This document shows, one piece after another, positions 7,324 through 15,585 of a stretch of 17,010 bases of DNA. Under the pieces are notes generated by a model. It did no database searches, was not told the DNA's origin, and saw only the letters and a program-made list of their open reading frames with translations. The first letter of the stretch is position 1; each line of letters opens with the position of its first letter. The position numbers and the translations under genes are program-made. The DNA is from Paracoccaceae bacterium (GTDB taxonomy: Bacteria > Pseudomonadota > Alphaproteobacteria > Rhodobacterales > Rhodobacteraceae). The stretch is taken from assembly GCA_027069385.1 (NCBI GenBank), contig JALXER010000232.1, positions 1 through 17,010 on the forward strand. The letters are read 5' to 3'.

Positions 7324-8454
7324 ATGTTTCCTTCCTGTTCAAAGCCCGGAATATTCCCCGAAGGCCGTCTGCACCATTTGGTGCTGGCCGCATGCGGGGA
7401 TTGCGATCCGCAGCCGGCATGGCAGGCCTATGCCGATGCGCTGGCGGACGGTTTCCCCAATGAGGGCGAGTTGCGGCTGTTTTCGCTGATTGCCGAGCGG
7501 CTGAGCGGCGATCTTGCCAGCCAGCCTTTGGCAAAATATCTGCAAAGCGCGCGCCGATGGGCCCGTATGCAAGCCATGCTGAACCAACAATTATCCCGGG
7601 AAATCGGGGCGCTTTTCAAGGCCGAAGGCATTCCGCTCATGTGGATAAAAGGCACGGCGCTGGTGGCGCGCACGGATCAGCGCCGCGACCTTCGCCCCTC
7701 TGCCGATCTGGATGCCCTTTTCCGGTGGGAAGATGTGGAGCATATTCTTGCGCTTGCCGGGCGTGAAGGCTGGACACCCCATCTCGGGTTGTTGAAAAAC
7801 CTGAAACAGGCCCGCTATGTCAACACCGAGCTTAGCTATAAAATCGGCGCATATGGCGAGTTGGACCTGCAATGGCGCCCGCGTATGGCCTTCACCTATG
7901 ACCGCCGGATCCAGTCATGGCTTTGGCAGGACCCTTCCCGCGTACAAGATGCCACCGGTACTACAATTGCCAGTGATACATGGCTTTTTATCGAGATTCT
8001 GGACCACGGGCTGGTTGCAAACGAGGTTTATCCCATCCGCTGGCTTGTGGATGCGGTACGACTTTTGCACTGGCGCCATGAAAACATAGACTGGGGTATG
8101 GTTCTGGACATTATCAAACGCAACAAACTGCATCATCACTATTTTTCCGGTTTGGAAAGTGTGGCGCGCTATTCCCCCCATATCCCCCCATTTGTGATGG
8201 ATGCCCTGCGGAAAACCCCCGTTAACTTTCTTGACCGGGAGGAGTTGAAAGCCCGGTTGAGCGCGGAAAACCTCGGCAAAGGTTTTTTTGCCCAACAGGC
8301 GCTCAACAAGCTGCGGCGGGAGCCGTCAAAGCTTTACTACCGATCGGTTGTTAATCCGCTCAGCCGCAATATGGACCTGTCGGTGGCCACAAGGCTTACC
8401 TTTGCCGGTCGCAATGTTTTGACGCGGGTTCTGTTTCCGCTCTGGTATTTTTAG
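7324..8454 (+). CDS. Nucleotidyltransferase family protein (NTP_transf_5 type)
   Basis: This 376-aa protein has the signatures of the uncharacterised nucleotidyltransferase family of the polymerase-beta-like fold. MWIKGTAL (106-113) carries the Lys-Gly motif, RPSADLDALF (124-133) carries the D-x-D metal ligands (D128, D130), and ELDLQW (179-184) gives the third acidic residue. YPIRWLVDAVRLL (236-248) is the usual C-terminal helix. It is the length expected for the family. The enzyme should transfer a nucleotidyl group; the acceptor is unknown. Relatives occur beside HprK-like and PqqD-like genes in RiPP clusters. It is the only plus-strand gene of the accessory region, divergent from pqqD and convergent with the LanM-like gene 51 bases away. 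No ribosome binding site precedes the ATG, and a -10-like TAAAAT sits seven bases before it, so the mRNA may be leaderless. Confidence 0.88.
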   Translation: MFPSCSKPGIFPEGRLHHLVLAACGDCDPQPAWQAYADALADGFPNEGELRLFSLIAERLSGDLASQPLAKYLQSARRWARMQAMLNQQLSREIGALFKAEGIPLMWIKGTALVARTDQRRDLRPSADLDALFRWEDVEHILALAGREGWTPHLGLLKNLKQARYVNTELSYKIGAYGELDLQWRPRMAFTYDRRIQSWLWQDPSRVQDATGTTIASDTWLFIEILDHGLVANEVYPIRWLVDAVRLLHWRHENIDWGMVLDIIKRNKLHHHYFSGLESVARYSPHIPPFVMDALRKTPVNFLDREELKARLSAENLGKGFFAQQALNKLRREPSKLYYRSVVNPLSRNMDLSVATRLTFAGRNVLTRVLFPLWYF

Positions 8455-8505
8455 CCTGACTTGCCTGCAACCATATTGCACCGGCCCGCATTGCCTTTTT
8501 GTGGT

Positions 8506-10065
8506 TCATGTCTTGCTGCGCGGTGCAAACCTTTGAACGGTTTCTTTTGCGGCTTGCCTTTGTGACCCCACGCGCTGTTCTATCTGGGCGGTTGCCGTAC
8601 AAGGCACGGCTGCTTTCAAGGCCCGGTCATGGTCAAAATAAAGGGTTGTCCCATGGGGGCGGGCGCTAACAAATGGAAGATCATAGCGCTTCAGATCCGC
8701 CAGTTCCTCTTGTGTGATCGCGAGCGTATCAAGATTTGCGAGGCTTTGGGGAACATCCCGAAGGCGTGAAAAAACCATCTCGCGCGCCACCCCGTCACGG
8801 GCGGCGTTAATATGCGGCACGGCCCGTAAAAGTTGTGAATAGGCCGAAACCGGGCGGGTAAAGCAGCGCACCGGCGCAGCGGATTTGCTCATTTCAAGCA
8901 GAGCCGGTGCCACCTTTTGCGCCACGTCAAGCGCTGCGATGGCCCGCGTTCTGCACGCCGTTGTAAATTGCGGGCACAGGGGAAGGTCATCATTGTTAAA
9001 AAACAGCGCCAGCCAGCTTTGCAATTGCGCGCTTTCATCGACTTCCCCCAGCACCGGGGCAAAAAGACCATCGGCCTGCACCACATATATCCGGTTTTCA
9101 CCGTCACGGGCCATGATGCTTTCAGGCTCGATCCCGGCCGCTCCGAATACCCACATCAGCACGGCAAAGGCTGCAAGGTCGGGCGCCAGGGCTTCCAGTT
9201 CTGTTGCGTCCATATCATCCAGATCTTTGCCGTCGATCCACTCAACCCATGTGCCCGTGGCGATGCCGCTATAGCGCGGAATATGCCAGTCAAGCAGCAG
9301 CCCCTCGGTTTGAACGGCCTCGAAAAGGTGCTGCAACAGGTCAAAGGCAACGGTTTCGCGGGGCTGGAACACCCCCGCCCCCTCTGCCATGACCACCGAA
9401 GTTCCGCCCCGGTGTAAATCCAGCGGTTCGACGAATAACCGGCCGAGGTTTCTCAGGTTTATATAGTCCGGTGCCGCCTCCAGCGCCGCTTCAAACCGTA
9501 AAATAGTGGAAACGAATGCCTTTGAAACTGCCCGGGCATGGCGCAGGGCCGCGGGTTTGGATGTCCAGAAAGCCTCGGGGCTTTGCTCCTTTGTGCCATC
9601 GGCGGCACAGATATTGGTGTCCAGAACATAAAGCAGTTTGTCCAGTACCCCGTCGGCCAGCGTGCCCAGGCCGGACAGGTTTTCCAGGCGGGCAAAGCTT
9701 GGGGCAAGGGCCGAATAGACTTCGGTAAGCAGGGGCAAAACCAGCGGGGCCGTTGCGCTTTGCCCGGACCAGGCCTGCCACATTGCCAAGCGCAGAATAT
9801 CGGCATTTGGCGATGGAAGGGGCGCGGCCCATTCCGGCGGGTTCGGGTCGCGGGGGGTACGCGCATCCGCCGGTGTGGCACAAAGGGAAAGCAGCGCCCC
9901 GGGTTTCAGCCCCAGCAATGCACCCACCTTGTCGATTTCCGCATCCGTTGTCGCCCCAGAAAGCACCGATATCCAGGCCTTTGCCATGGCCGTATCCGCC
10001 GGGGCATCCGATGCTTTCAATTCGTCAGAGAACAGCCCCCCGACCCACCAATAATCAACGGTCAT
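8506..10065 (-). CDS. Stand-alone degenerate LanM dehydratase-domain protein
   Basis: This 519-aa protein follows lanT by four bases. Its ATG (first base 10065) has GGAG at 10073-10076, seven bases away; a 60-codon upstream extension lies inside lanT and is rejected. It aligns by eye along the dehydratase half of the LanM at 12238-15480. LDLHRGGTSVV (215-225) matches GDTHKDGLSVA; VFQPRE (232-237) matches VYKPRS; FGAAGIEPESIMA (307-319) matches IGGTDLHYENLIA; VRCFTRPVSAY (399-409) matches IRVLLRHTQTY; DLPFVSARP (462-470) matches DVPWFGAQP. D216, H218 and R400, counterparts of the elimination-side residues known from CylM, are kept. The kinase-side Lys, Asp, His, Asn and Asp become Q234, G311, E313, S316 and Q330, and the elimination Thr becomes V406. 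The segment between the active-site Asp and that Arg is about 65 residues shorter. No LanC domain follows. It is probably non-phosphorylating: a scaffold, leader binder or lyase-only partner. Confidence 0.8.
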   Translation of the reverse strand: MTVDYWWVGGLFSDELKASDAPADTAMAKAWISVLSGATTDAEIDKVGALLGLKPGALLSLCATPADARTPRDPNPPEWAAPLPSPNADILRLAMWQAWSGQSATAPLVLPLLTEVYSALAPSFARLENLSGLGTLADGVLDKLLYVLDTNICAADGTKEQSPEAFWTSKPAALRHARAVSKAFVSTILRFEAALEAAPDYINLRNLGRLFVEPLDLHRGGTSVVMAEGAGVFQPRETVAFDLLQHLFEAVQTEGLLLDWHIPRYSGIATGTWVEWIDGKDLDDMDATELEALAPDLAAFAVLMWVFGAAGIEPESIMARDGENRIYVVQADGLFAPVLGEVDESAQLQSWLALFFNNDDLPLCPQFTTACRTRAIAALDVAQKVAPALLEMSKSAAPVRCFTRPVSAYSQLLRAVPHINAARDGVAREMVFSRLRDVPQSLANLDTLAITQEELADLKRYDLPFVSARPHGTTLYFDHDRALKAAVPCTATAQIEQRVGSQRQAAKETVQRFAPRSKT

Positions 10066-10069
10066 GTTT

Positions 10070-12241
10070 TTACTCCAGACTTTGACCCGAGACCAGTTCG
10101 GCATAGCGCCCGCCTTGGGCAATAAGCCCCGCGTGGTCTCCGGTTTCTGTAATTTCACCATTTTCCAGCACCAGTATCCGTCGGGCGTTACGCACCGTTG
10201 AAAGCCGGTGTGCCACGGTAATAACCGTGCAATGGCTTTGTTCAATCTCGTTTACAATATCCGCTTCGGTTCGGGTATCAAGGCTGTTTGTCGCTTCATC
10301 CAGCACCAGCAAGGCCGGATTGCGGGCAAAAGCCTGCGCCAGCGCAAGCCGCTGGATTTGCCCGCCAGACAGGCCAGCGCCGTTTTCGCCAATAATGGTT
10401 GAAAACCCCATGGGCATCGCCAGAATCTCGCCCAGCAGGCCGGCCCGTCTTGCCGCCATTTCAATAATATCTTCACGCACACCGGTATCCGTTGCCAGCG
10501 GATGGCCAAGCAAAATATTTTCCCGCAGGCTGCCGCTGACCAGAAACGGCTGCTGCATAACGACCGAAATACGCGCGCGTAAATGGCGGACATCCAGTGT
10601 GGCGGCGTCAATGCCGTCATACAACACCTGCCCCTCTGTGGGGGTGATCAGGCCCAGAATCAGCCGCAGGAGCGAGCTTTTCCCCGAGCCGCTGGCTCCG
10701 ACAATTGCCACTGAATCCCCGGGTTCGATGGTTAAGGAAACCGCCTTGAGGGCATATTCGGAATCGGGGCTGTATTTCAGCGAGACATTTTTCAGTTCGA
10801 TCCGCCCCGAAAAGGTGATTTTCCTGCCTGGCGCGCCGGTGGCATCGCGGTCTTGCTGTTCGGGCGAACTGGCCCAGACTTCCAGCAGGCGCTCCACCTG
10901 TGCCTGGGCCTGCAAAATTTGCTGCGCACTGCCGACAAAGGTTTGAAACGGGGTAATCGCCAAGGTGCCAACCGCCATCAGGGCCAGCATTTCCCCCAGG
11001 CTTTGGCTGCCATCCAGCACCATGCCGGCCCCCAGAAAAAGCAGTCCGAAATTGGCGATCTGCGTTACCAGTGGCCCGATGGCAGCCAGAAGATGTGCCA
11101 TGCGTTCGGCGTTGATACTGGCCTCCAAGGCCTTACGAAACAGGGATTTCCAGCGGTTCAGAAGATAGGGCTCTGCGCCGATTGCCTTTAACGAGGCCAC
11201 CCCGCGCACCATTTGCAACAGCAATGTTTTTTCTTGCGCTTCTGTTTCAACCTCCACCTGCCGAAGCTGGTGTAGCCTGCGCCAGAAAACCATCAGAATA
11301 ATGCCGTCTACAAGACCCACCCCCAGCACCACAAGCAGGAAAACCGGGGCCATGACGCCAAGCAGAACCACATAAACGATAAAGAACCCCAGTTCGGTAA
11401 GCGAGACCAGAAGGTTATCGGTAATCACCTGCCGCACTGCCGAAACCGCTGAAAAACGGTTCATCAGATCCCCCGTACCGTGGGCCTCGAAAAATTCGAG
11501 ATCCTGTCGCAGGGTGTGGTTGGTGAAATCCTCTTCCAGATGCTGGTCAAGGCCTCGGCGTACCCGGAGCAGCGCAAAGGTCTGAAAGACGGTTGCCCCG
11601 GCTGTGACAAGCACAATCATAGCAGCCGCAAGCCCGGCAACCACCAGCATTTCGGGTTGCTGTCCGTCCAGCACCTTGTCAACAATCAGCCATGTAACCA
11701 GAGGCGTGGCCAGCAAAATGCCCTGCAACAGGGTTGACAGGATAAACACATCGCGCAAGCGGCGGTAAAAGGACGGGGTGGCGCAAATTATGCCCCAGTA
11801 TTTCAGCCAGAGCCACGCGCGACGTGCCGTGCGGGGGACAAGCTGCGGCGTGGGGGTAAATTCCAGCGCTACGCCGGAAAACCCCTGCCAAAAGGTGTCC
11901 GGCGTCAGGCGTTTGCGCCCGATGGCCGGGTCAAGCACATGGATAAACCGGTCATCGACCTTTTCGACAACGATAAAATGGTCCTGCTGCCAATGGGCAA
12001 TAAACGGAAAGGTCATGGTGGCCAGATCAGCCTCGGGAAACAGCCGTTTGCCGCCGGCCTCCAGCCCTTCGGCGCGGGCGGCCGTGACGATTGCAGCCGC
12101 CGTAATACCATCCCGCCCCACGCGCATAACCTCTTTGATCTGGTTTAACCCGGTGGCGCGCCCATGGTAGGACAGCACCATTGCAAGGCAGGCCGCGCCG
12201 CAGTCACGCATGCCCAGTTGTCTGACAAACGGCACCTTCAT
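10070..12241 (-). CDS. lanT: LanT: peptidase-containing ABC transporter for lanthipeptide export
   Basis: This 723-aa inner-membrane protein cleaves the precursor leader and exports the peptide. Residues 1-125 are a C39 peptidase: catalytic C14 in GMRDCGAACLAM, H88 in WQQDHFIV and D104 in HVLDPAIG. Residues about 165-435 contain the hydrophobic stretches of an ABC exporter membrane domain (165-186, 198-216, 280-318, 385-425). The ATPase domain has Walker A GASGSGKSS (515-523), Q-loop VMQQPF (561-566), signature LSGGQ (624-628), Walker B LLVLDE (644-649) and switch H678. All catalytic parts look intact and the length is normal. The ATG (first base 12241) overlaps the lanM stop (ATGA). C39 proteases of this type cut after Gly-Gly or Gly-Ala, which fits the GA at 45-46 of the LanA here. 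It probably works as a homodimer. Confidence 0.95.
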   Translation of the reverse strand: MKVPFVRQLGMRDCGAACLAMVLSYHGRATGLNQIKEVMRVGRDGITAAAIVTAARAEGLEAGGKRLFPEADLATMTFPFIAHWQQDHFIVVEKVDDRFIHVLDPAIGRKRLTPDTFWQGFSGVALEFTPTPQLVPRTARRAWLWLKYWGIICATPSFYRRLRDVFILSTLLQGILLATPLVTWLIVDKVLDGQQPEMLVVAGLAAAMIVLVTAGATVFQTFALLRVRRGLDQHLEEDFTNHTLRQDLEFFEAHGTGDLMNRFSAVSAVRQVITDNLLVSLTELGFFIVYVVLLGVMAPVFLLVVLGVGLVDGIILMVFWRRLHQLRQVEVETEAQEKTLLLQMVRGVASLKAIGAEPYLLNRWKSLFRKALEASINAERMAHLLAAIGPLVTQIANFGLLFLGAGMVLDGSQSLGEMLALMAVGTLAITPFQTFVGSAQQILQAQAQVERLLEVWASSPEQQDRDATGAPGRKITFSGRIELKNVSLKYSPDSEYALKAVSLTIEPGDSVAIVGASGSGKSSLLRLILGLITPTEGQVLYDGIDAATLDVRHLRARISVVMQQPFLVSGSLRENILLGHPLATDTGVREDIIEMAARRAGLLGEILAMPMGFSTIIGENGAGLSGGQIQRLALAQAFARNPALLVLDEATNSLDTRTEADIVNEIEQSHCTVITVAHRLSTVRNARRILVLENGEITETGDHAGLIAQGGRYAELVSGQSLE

Positions 12242-15200
12242 GCTGGGGCTTCATGCGCAGGGGCCAGAATTTCGAGCGCCAGCACATCGGGCATATCCGC
12301 TCCGTCCCGCAGGCGCAAAAGCCCGTATCCCATGCCGGCAATGCCCGTCATTAGCCCGGGCGGGGCCATTCCAAAGGGAAGGTCCGATTGCATATCGCCT
12401 GACCCGATGGCCCGGGCCAGCTTTTCCTTGCGGGCCCGCATTACCGGCTGTGCACCCGAACGGCCGGATATGGCCAGCAAACGATCAAGAATCACCGCAT
12501 TGCCAAGGCTGCCGTGGCAAAGCGTGTGGTTGCCGTTATCATCCGCCAGCAAGGTTGTGGTGGCGGCGGCAATATCCGCCTTTATTTCCGGCTCGTTCAA
12601 AAAGGGGAATCCTGCCTGAAAAGCATGTGCCTTGAGCAGCGCCAGACGTGACAGACCCGCACCCGGCGCGCCGTGGCACCAGCTAACCTGAAAGGTGCTT
12701 TTCTGCCCGGGGTGAAGGGGGTCAAACCGTATCCAGTTGTTTTCCTCGGGTGAAAAGGCCCCGCGTTCATAGGCCAGCGCCCGGTCGGCGGCCTGCAATA
12801 GAGTGTGGTCGCCCTGCGCGGTGCCGAGCGTTGCCAGAAACAGCGCGATCCCTGCCGTGCCATGCGCCAGCCCTGTAAAGGCAGGGTTTTCTGCGGACGG
12901 GCTGGTTTTTAGCGTCGGCCACATGGTTGTAGTGTCATCGATCCTGATTTCCTGCGCTACAAGATGCGCCGCACAATGCCTCGCCAGATCAAGCGCACCC
13001 AGAGTCGGAAACATCCTGTGCACCGACATCGCCGCAAGCCCGAGGCCCGCCGCGCCGGAATACACATCCAGTGATTTATCCTGCTCGACAAGGGTTCCGG
13101 CCTGGTTCAGCCATGCGGGCAGGCAGATACGGGCATCCATCCGGCCAAGCTGGTGCAGACGACAGGCCGTCCACATCATCCCGCCAAGCCCGTCAAACCC
13201 GCCAATGGCAGTGGTATCGGGCTGCACGGTATCGCCCATCTTTACAAAGGTTTCGCACAGCTCTGTGGTGAATCGGCTTTGCTGCCCTTTTGCCGCATCA
13301 AGCTCGGCAAAAAACAGTGCCAGCCCGGCCAGTCCGTTGTCCAGTTCGGGGCCAACAAGGCCCGGACCACCGCCCGAACCCATCGCAACCCAGATATGCA
13401 GTGCCTCTTTTGAAATAACAGCGGATTTCAGCACCTGCGCGACATTCTCTGCCGCGCCCAGCAACTGAGCGCCAAGGTCGCCAACCAGTGCGGGCAAGCG
13501 GGGCTTCGGGCGTATCCGATAGGCCCCGCCTTGTGTTTCAGAGGTCAGAACCGACATCATTTCATGTTCTTGCCGGAAAAAAGCCGCTGTAACCAGCTCC
13601 ATCTGAAGGTGCATATCATCGGCACCCATGGCCTGCATGCGGGCGCGGCAATGGCTGTATCCGTCTCCGGCAAGCACACCGTCAAACGCCTGCCCCCGCG
13701 CGTCAACAACCGATGCGCTTTCGGGCTGCGCGCCAAACCATGGCACGTCGCCGTTTTGCAGGTCCAGAAGTTCTGCCATGAAAATGGTTTTCACAAAGGG
13801 GCTTACGAAGATCGGGCGGATCAGCTGGAAAAAGTGCAGGTCCGTTTCCAGCCCATCCCGCAAAAGCTGGGGGTGGGTGGCCTCTTGTAAAATCGAGGCA
13901 TAGGTTTGTGTATGACGGAGCAAAACCCGAATTCCGGTCTGCGCCAGAACCTGCAATGCATCATCAAGTGCGCCTGTGCGACAGCCCTCGGCCAGCGAAA
14001 CATAGGCCGTCTCGAACCCTTGCAGAATTTGCGGCACATAATCTGCCGCGCGCATGTGTTTTCCGTTAAAAACCGGCACATTCTGTGCCAACTCCCCCTC
14101 GGCCTCATAGCGTTCAACCCGGATATTTCCGGACCCGGCCCCGCTTACCATCGAGTAATTTATTTTGCTGCCTTTTTCGCCATCACCCAGACCCGCCGCC
14201 GCGGCGGAATCCCCGTCCTGTCCCGCAGGAATAAGCCCGCTGGACAGCACGCTATCGCGCAAAACGGGCAGAAAACCCGCGTAAATATCATTTTGAATGT
14301 GCAATGGCGGGCTGAAAATCGTTTCATAGTCAATGGCCACCGGCCATGCCCCGACCGCAATCAGGTTTTCATAATGAAGATCCGTGCCCCCGATCATGTG
14401 CATGATTGCCAGCAAATGGCCCACGCGCCGGTAATGCGCTTTTACCTCGTCATGGCTTTTACAGGGGGCCGGTGTCAGGAATTCTATCCAGCCATAGTCC
14501 CCCTTTGGCAACACTTTCCAGGCCTTGAAGTCGGTTTCGCCCAGTGCGTTTGCCGCGGCAAACAACCCCTGAATCTGTTGCTCGACCTCGACGCTGCGCG
14601 GTTTGTAAACCAGCTTGCTGCCGCAGTTCAGCGTAATGATGGCAACCGACAGGCCGTCCTTATGGGTGTCGCCCTCATTGGACTGAATGCGGCTGACCTC
14701 TGACGTTTCGGCAAACCCCAAACTGTGTGCCAGCAGCGCCCAGTCCGTGTGCAGCCGCATCGCAAGGCTTTTTGCCGCCGTAATCCATTGCTCAGCCATC
14801 CGGTCAAGGCGGCGTGCCAGAACCGGAAAATCCCCAAGTATCCGGGCGCGATAGGCCGGAGTTTTGACCATCAAAAGCCACGCGGTATAACGCGCGTCGG
14901 GGTCCGGTTGTGGCAAGATGCCCGTCAACCCCTGCACATGAAAATCGGTCACAAGCACGCGCACAACCTGCCCGTAGGCGCGCAACAGAAGGCTGTCTAT
15001 CTGGAGTGAAACAAGGCGCTTTCCAAGGCTGGCTGGCCCGGAAAATCCGTCCTGCATCAAAGCCTTTACAGCGCGGCTTGCCGCCATTTCTATATAGGGA
15101 CGTAAAAACTCGCCCAGTTCCGGTGCGTCCTGTTCAGCAGTTGCCTGCCCAAATGCACCGGAAAACGCGTGGTCGGTATGGCTGCACCATGCCTTGCTGC

Positions 15201-15480
15201 GCTTCACCCATGCGGGGGGTATCCTGCCCGCGCCAAAGGCTGCCATATCCAGCCCAAGCGCATTTTCAAAGATTTCGGCCTCCAGACCTTCGGCCTCCAG
15301 CCAAGGATCCAATACAGGTTTTGCCGGAGTATCAAAAGAGATCAGCGTATTTTGCCAGCGATCCATTCGTTTGGCCGCCAATGCCGAATCAACAGGTATA
15401 TCGGGATGGGTGGACAGCGCCCTGATACGCTCTTGGAGAGTTAGAGCCCGAGGCCAGCTCTCTTCAAGTGGAAATGCCAA
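12238..15480 (-). CDS. lanM: LanM: bifunctional class II lanthipeptide synthetase
   Basis: This 1080-aa enzyme phosphorylates and dehydrates Ser/Thr in the LanA core, then cyclises with Cys to lanthionines. The dehydratase half (about 120-650) keeps all expected residues by analogy with CylM: D271 and H273 (EGDTHKDG), K293 (VYKPRS), D367, H369 and N372 (GTDLHYEN), D384 (IDYETIF), R518 and T524 (RVLLRHT). The LanC-like cyclase (about 700-1060) has the catalytic AHGTAG (H873) and zinc ligands C935 (SWCHG), C988 and H989 (LCHG). No membrane segment is seen. No ATG opens this frame; the first standard start is TTG (first base 15480), with only a weak GAAAAG before it. The next ATG, 38 codons in, has no ribosome binding site either. 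The TGA overlaps lanT. It lies 105 bases after lanA, beyond several stem-loops that may lower its expression relative to lanA. Confidence 0.96.
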   Translation of the reverse strand: MAFPLEESWPRALTLQERIRALSTHPDIPVDSALAAKRMDRWQNTLISFDTPAKPVLDPWLEAEGLEAEIFENALGLDMAAFGAGRIPPAWVKRSKAWCSHTDHAFSGAFGQATAEQDAPELGEFLRPYIEMAASRAVKALMQDGFSGPASLGKRLVSLQIDSLLLRAYGQVVRVLVTDFHVQGLTGILPQPDPDARYTAWLLMVKTPAYRARILGDFPVLARRLDRMAEQWITAAKSLAMRLHTDWALLAHSLGFAETSEVSRIQSNEGDTHKDGLSVAIITLNCGSKLVYKPRSVEVEQQIQGLFAAANALGETDFKAWKVLPKGDYGWIEFLTPAPCKSHDEVKAHYRRVGHLLAIMHMIGGTDLHYENLIAVGAWPVAIDYETIFSPPLHIQNDIYAGFLPVLRDSVLSSGLIPAGQDGDSAAAAGLGDGEKGSKINYSMVSGAGSGNIRVERYEAEGELAQNVPVFNGKHMRAADYVPQILQGFETAYVSLAEGCRTGALDDALQVLAQTGIRVLLRHTQTYASILQEATHPQLLRDGLETDLHFFQLIRPIFVSPFVKTIFMAELLDLQNGDVPWFGAQPESASVVDARGQAFDGVLAGDGYSHCRARMQAMGADDMHLQMELVTAAFFRQEHEMMSVLTSETQGGAYRIRPKPRLPALVGDLGAQLLGAAENVAQVLKSAVISKEALHIWVAMGSGGGPGLVGPELDNGLAGLALFFAELDAAKGQQSRFTTELCETFVKMGDTVQPDTTAIGGFDGLGGMMWTACRLHQLGRMDARICLPAWLNQAGTLVEQDKSLDVYSGAAGLGLAAMSVHRMFPTLGALDLARHCAAHLVAQEIRIDDTTTMWPTLKTSPSAENPAFTGLAHGTAGIALFLATLGTAQGDHTLLQAADRALAYERGAFSPEENNWIRFDPLHPGQKSTFQVSWCHGAPGAGLSRLALLKAHAFQAGFPFLNEPEIKADIAAATTTLLADDNGNHTLCHGSLGNAVILDRLLAISGRSGAQPVMRARKEKLARAIGSGDMQSDLPFGMAPPGLMTGIAGMGYGLLRLRDGADMPDVLALEILAPAHEAPA

Positions 15481-15506
15481 ATCAATTTGCTTTTCTGTAT
15501 TTGGAT

Positions 15507-15564
15507 CAGGGCGTGCCCTGTGCTGGTTTGCACAATGCAGCCAGACCAGGATGGCCTGGCTGCA
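15507..15564 (-). promoter_or_regulatory. Stem-loop cluster between lanA and lanM
   Basis: In the minus-strand transcript the first and strongest hairpin pairs 15552-15564 with 15536-15548 around a three-base loop: 13 base pairs including one G-U. Next come TGTGC/GCACA (15519-15523 with 15530-15534) and CAGGG/CCCTG (15507-15511 with 15516-15520); these two share two bases and so are mutually exclusive. No U tract follows any of them in this direction, so they look more like RNA-processing, 3'-end-protection or partial-attenuation structures than a simple terminator. Such elements commonly keep precursor mRNA in excess over synthetase mRNA. Confidence 0.5.
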
Positions 15565-15585
15565 CGGTTTTCATGGTTTTAAGGC

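Noticed and set aside
8455..8505. Terminator between the convergent nucleotidyltransferase and LanM-like genes
   Set aside because: TGCAA/TTGCA can pair, but the stem is only five base pairs and is not followed by a T tract in either direction.
10066..10245. 60-codon N-terminal extension of the LanM-like protein
   Set aside because: Lies within the lanT ATPase domain; the ATG at 10065 has a good ribosome binding site and a natural spacing after the lanT stop.
15506..15574. 22-codon ATG frame between lanA and lanM as a second precursor or leader peptide
   Set aside because: No ribosome binding site, no leader pattern, and it only spells out the hairpins.
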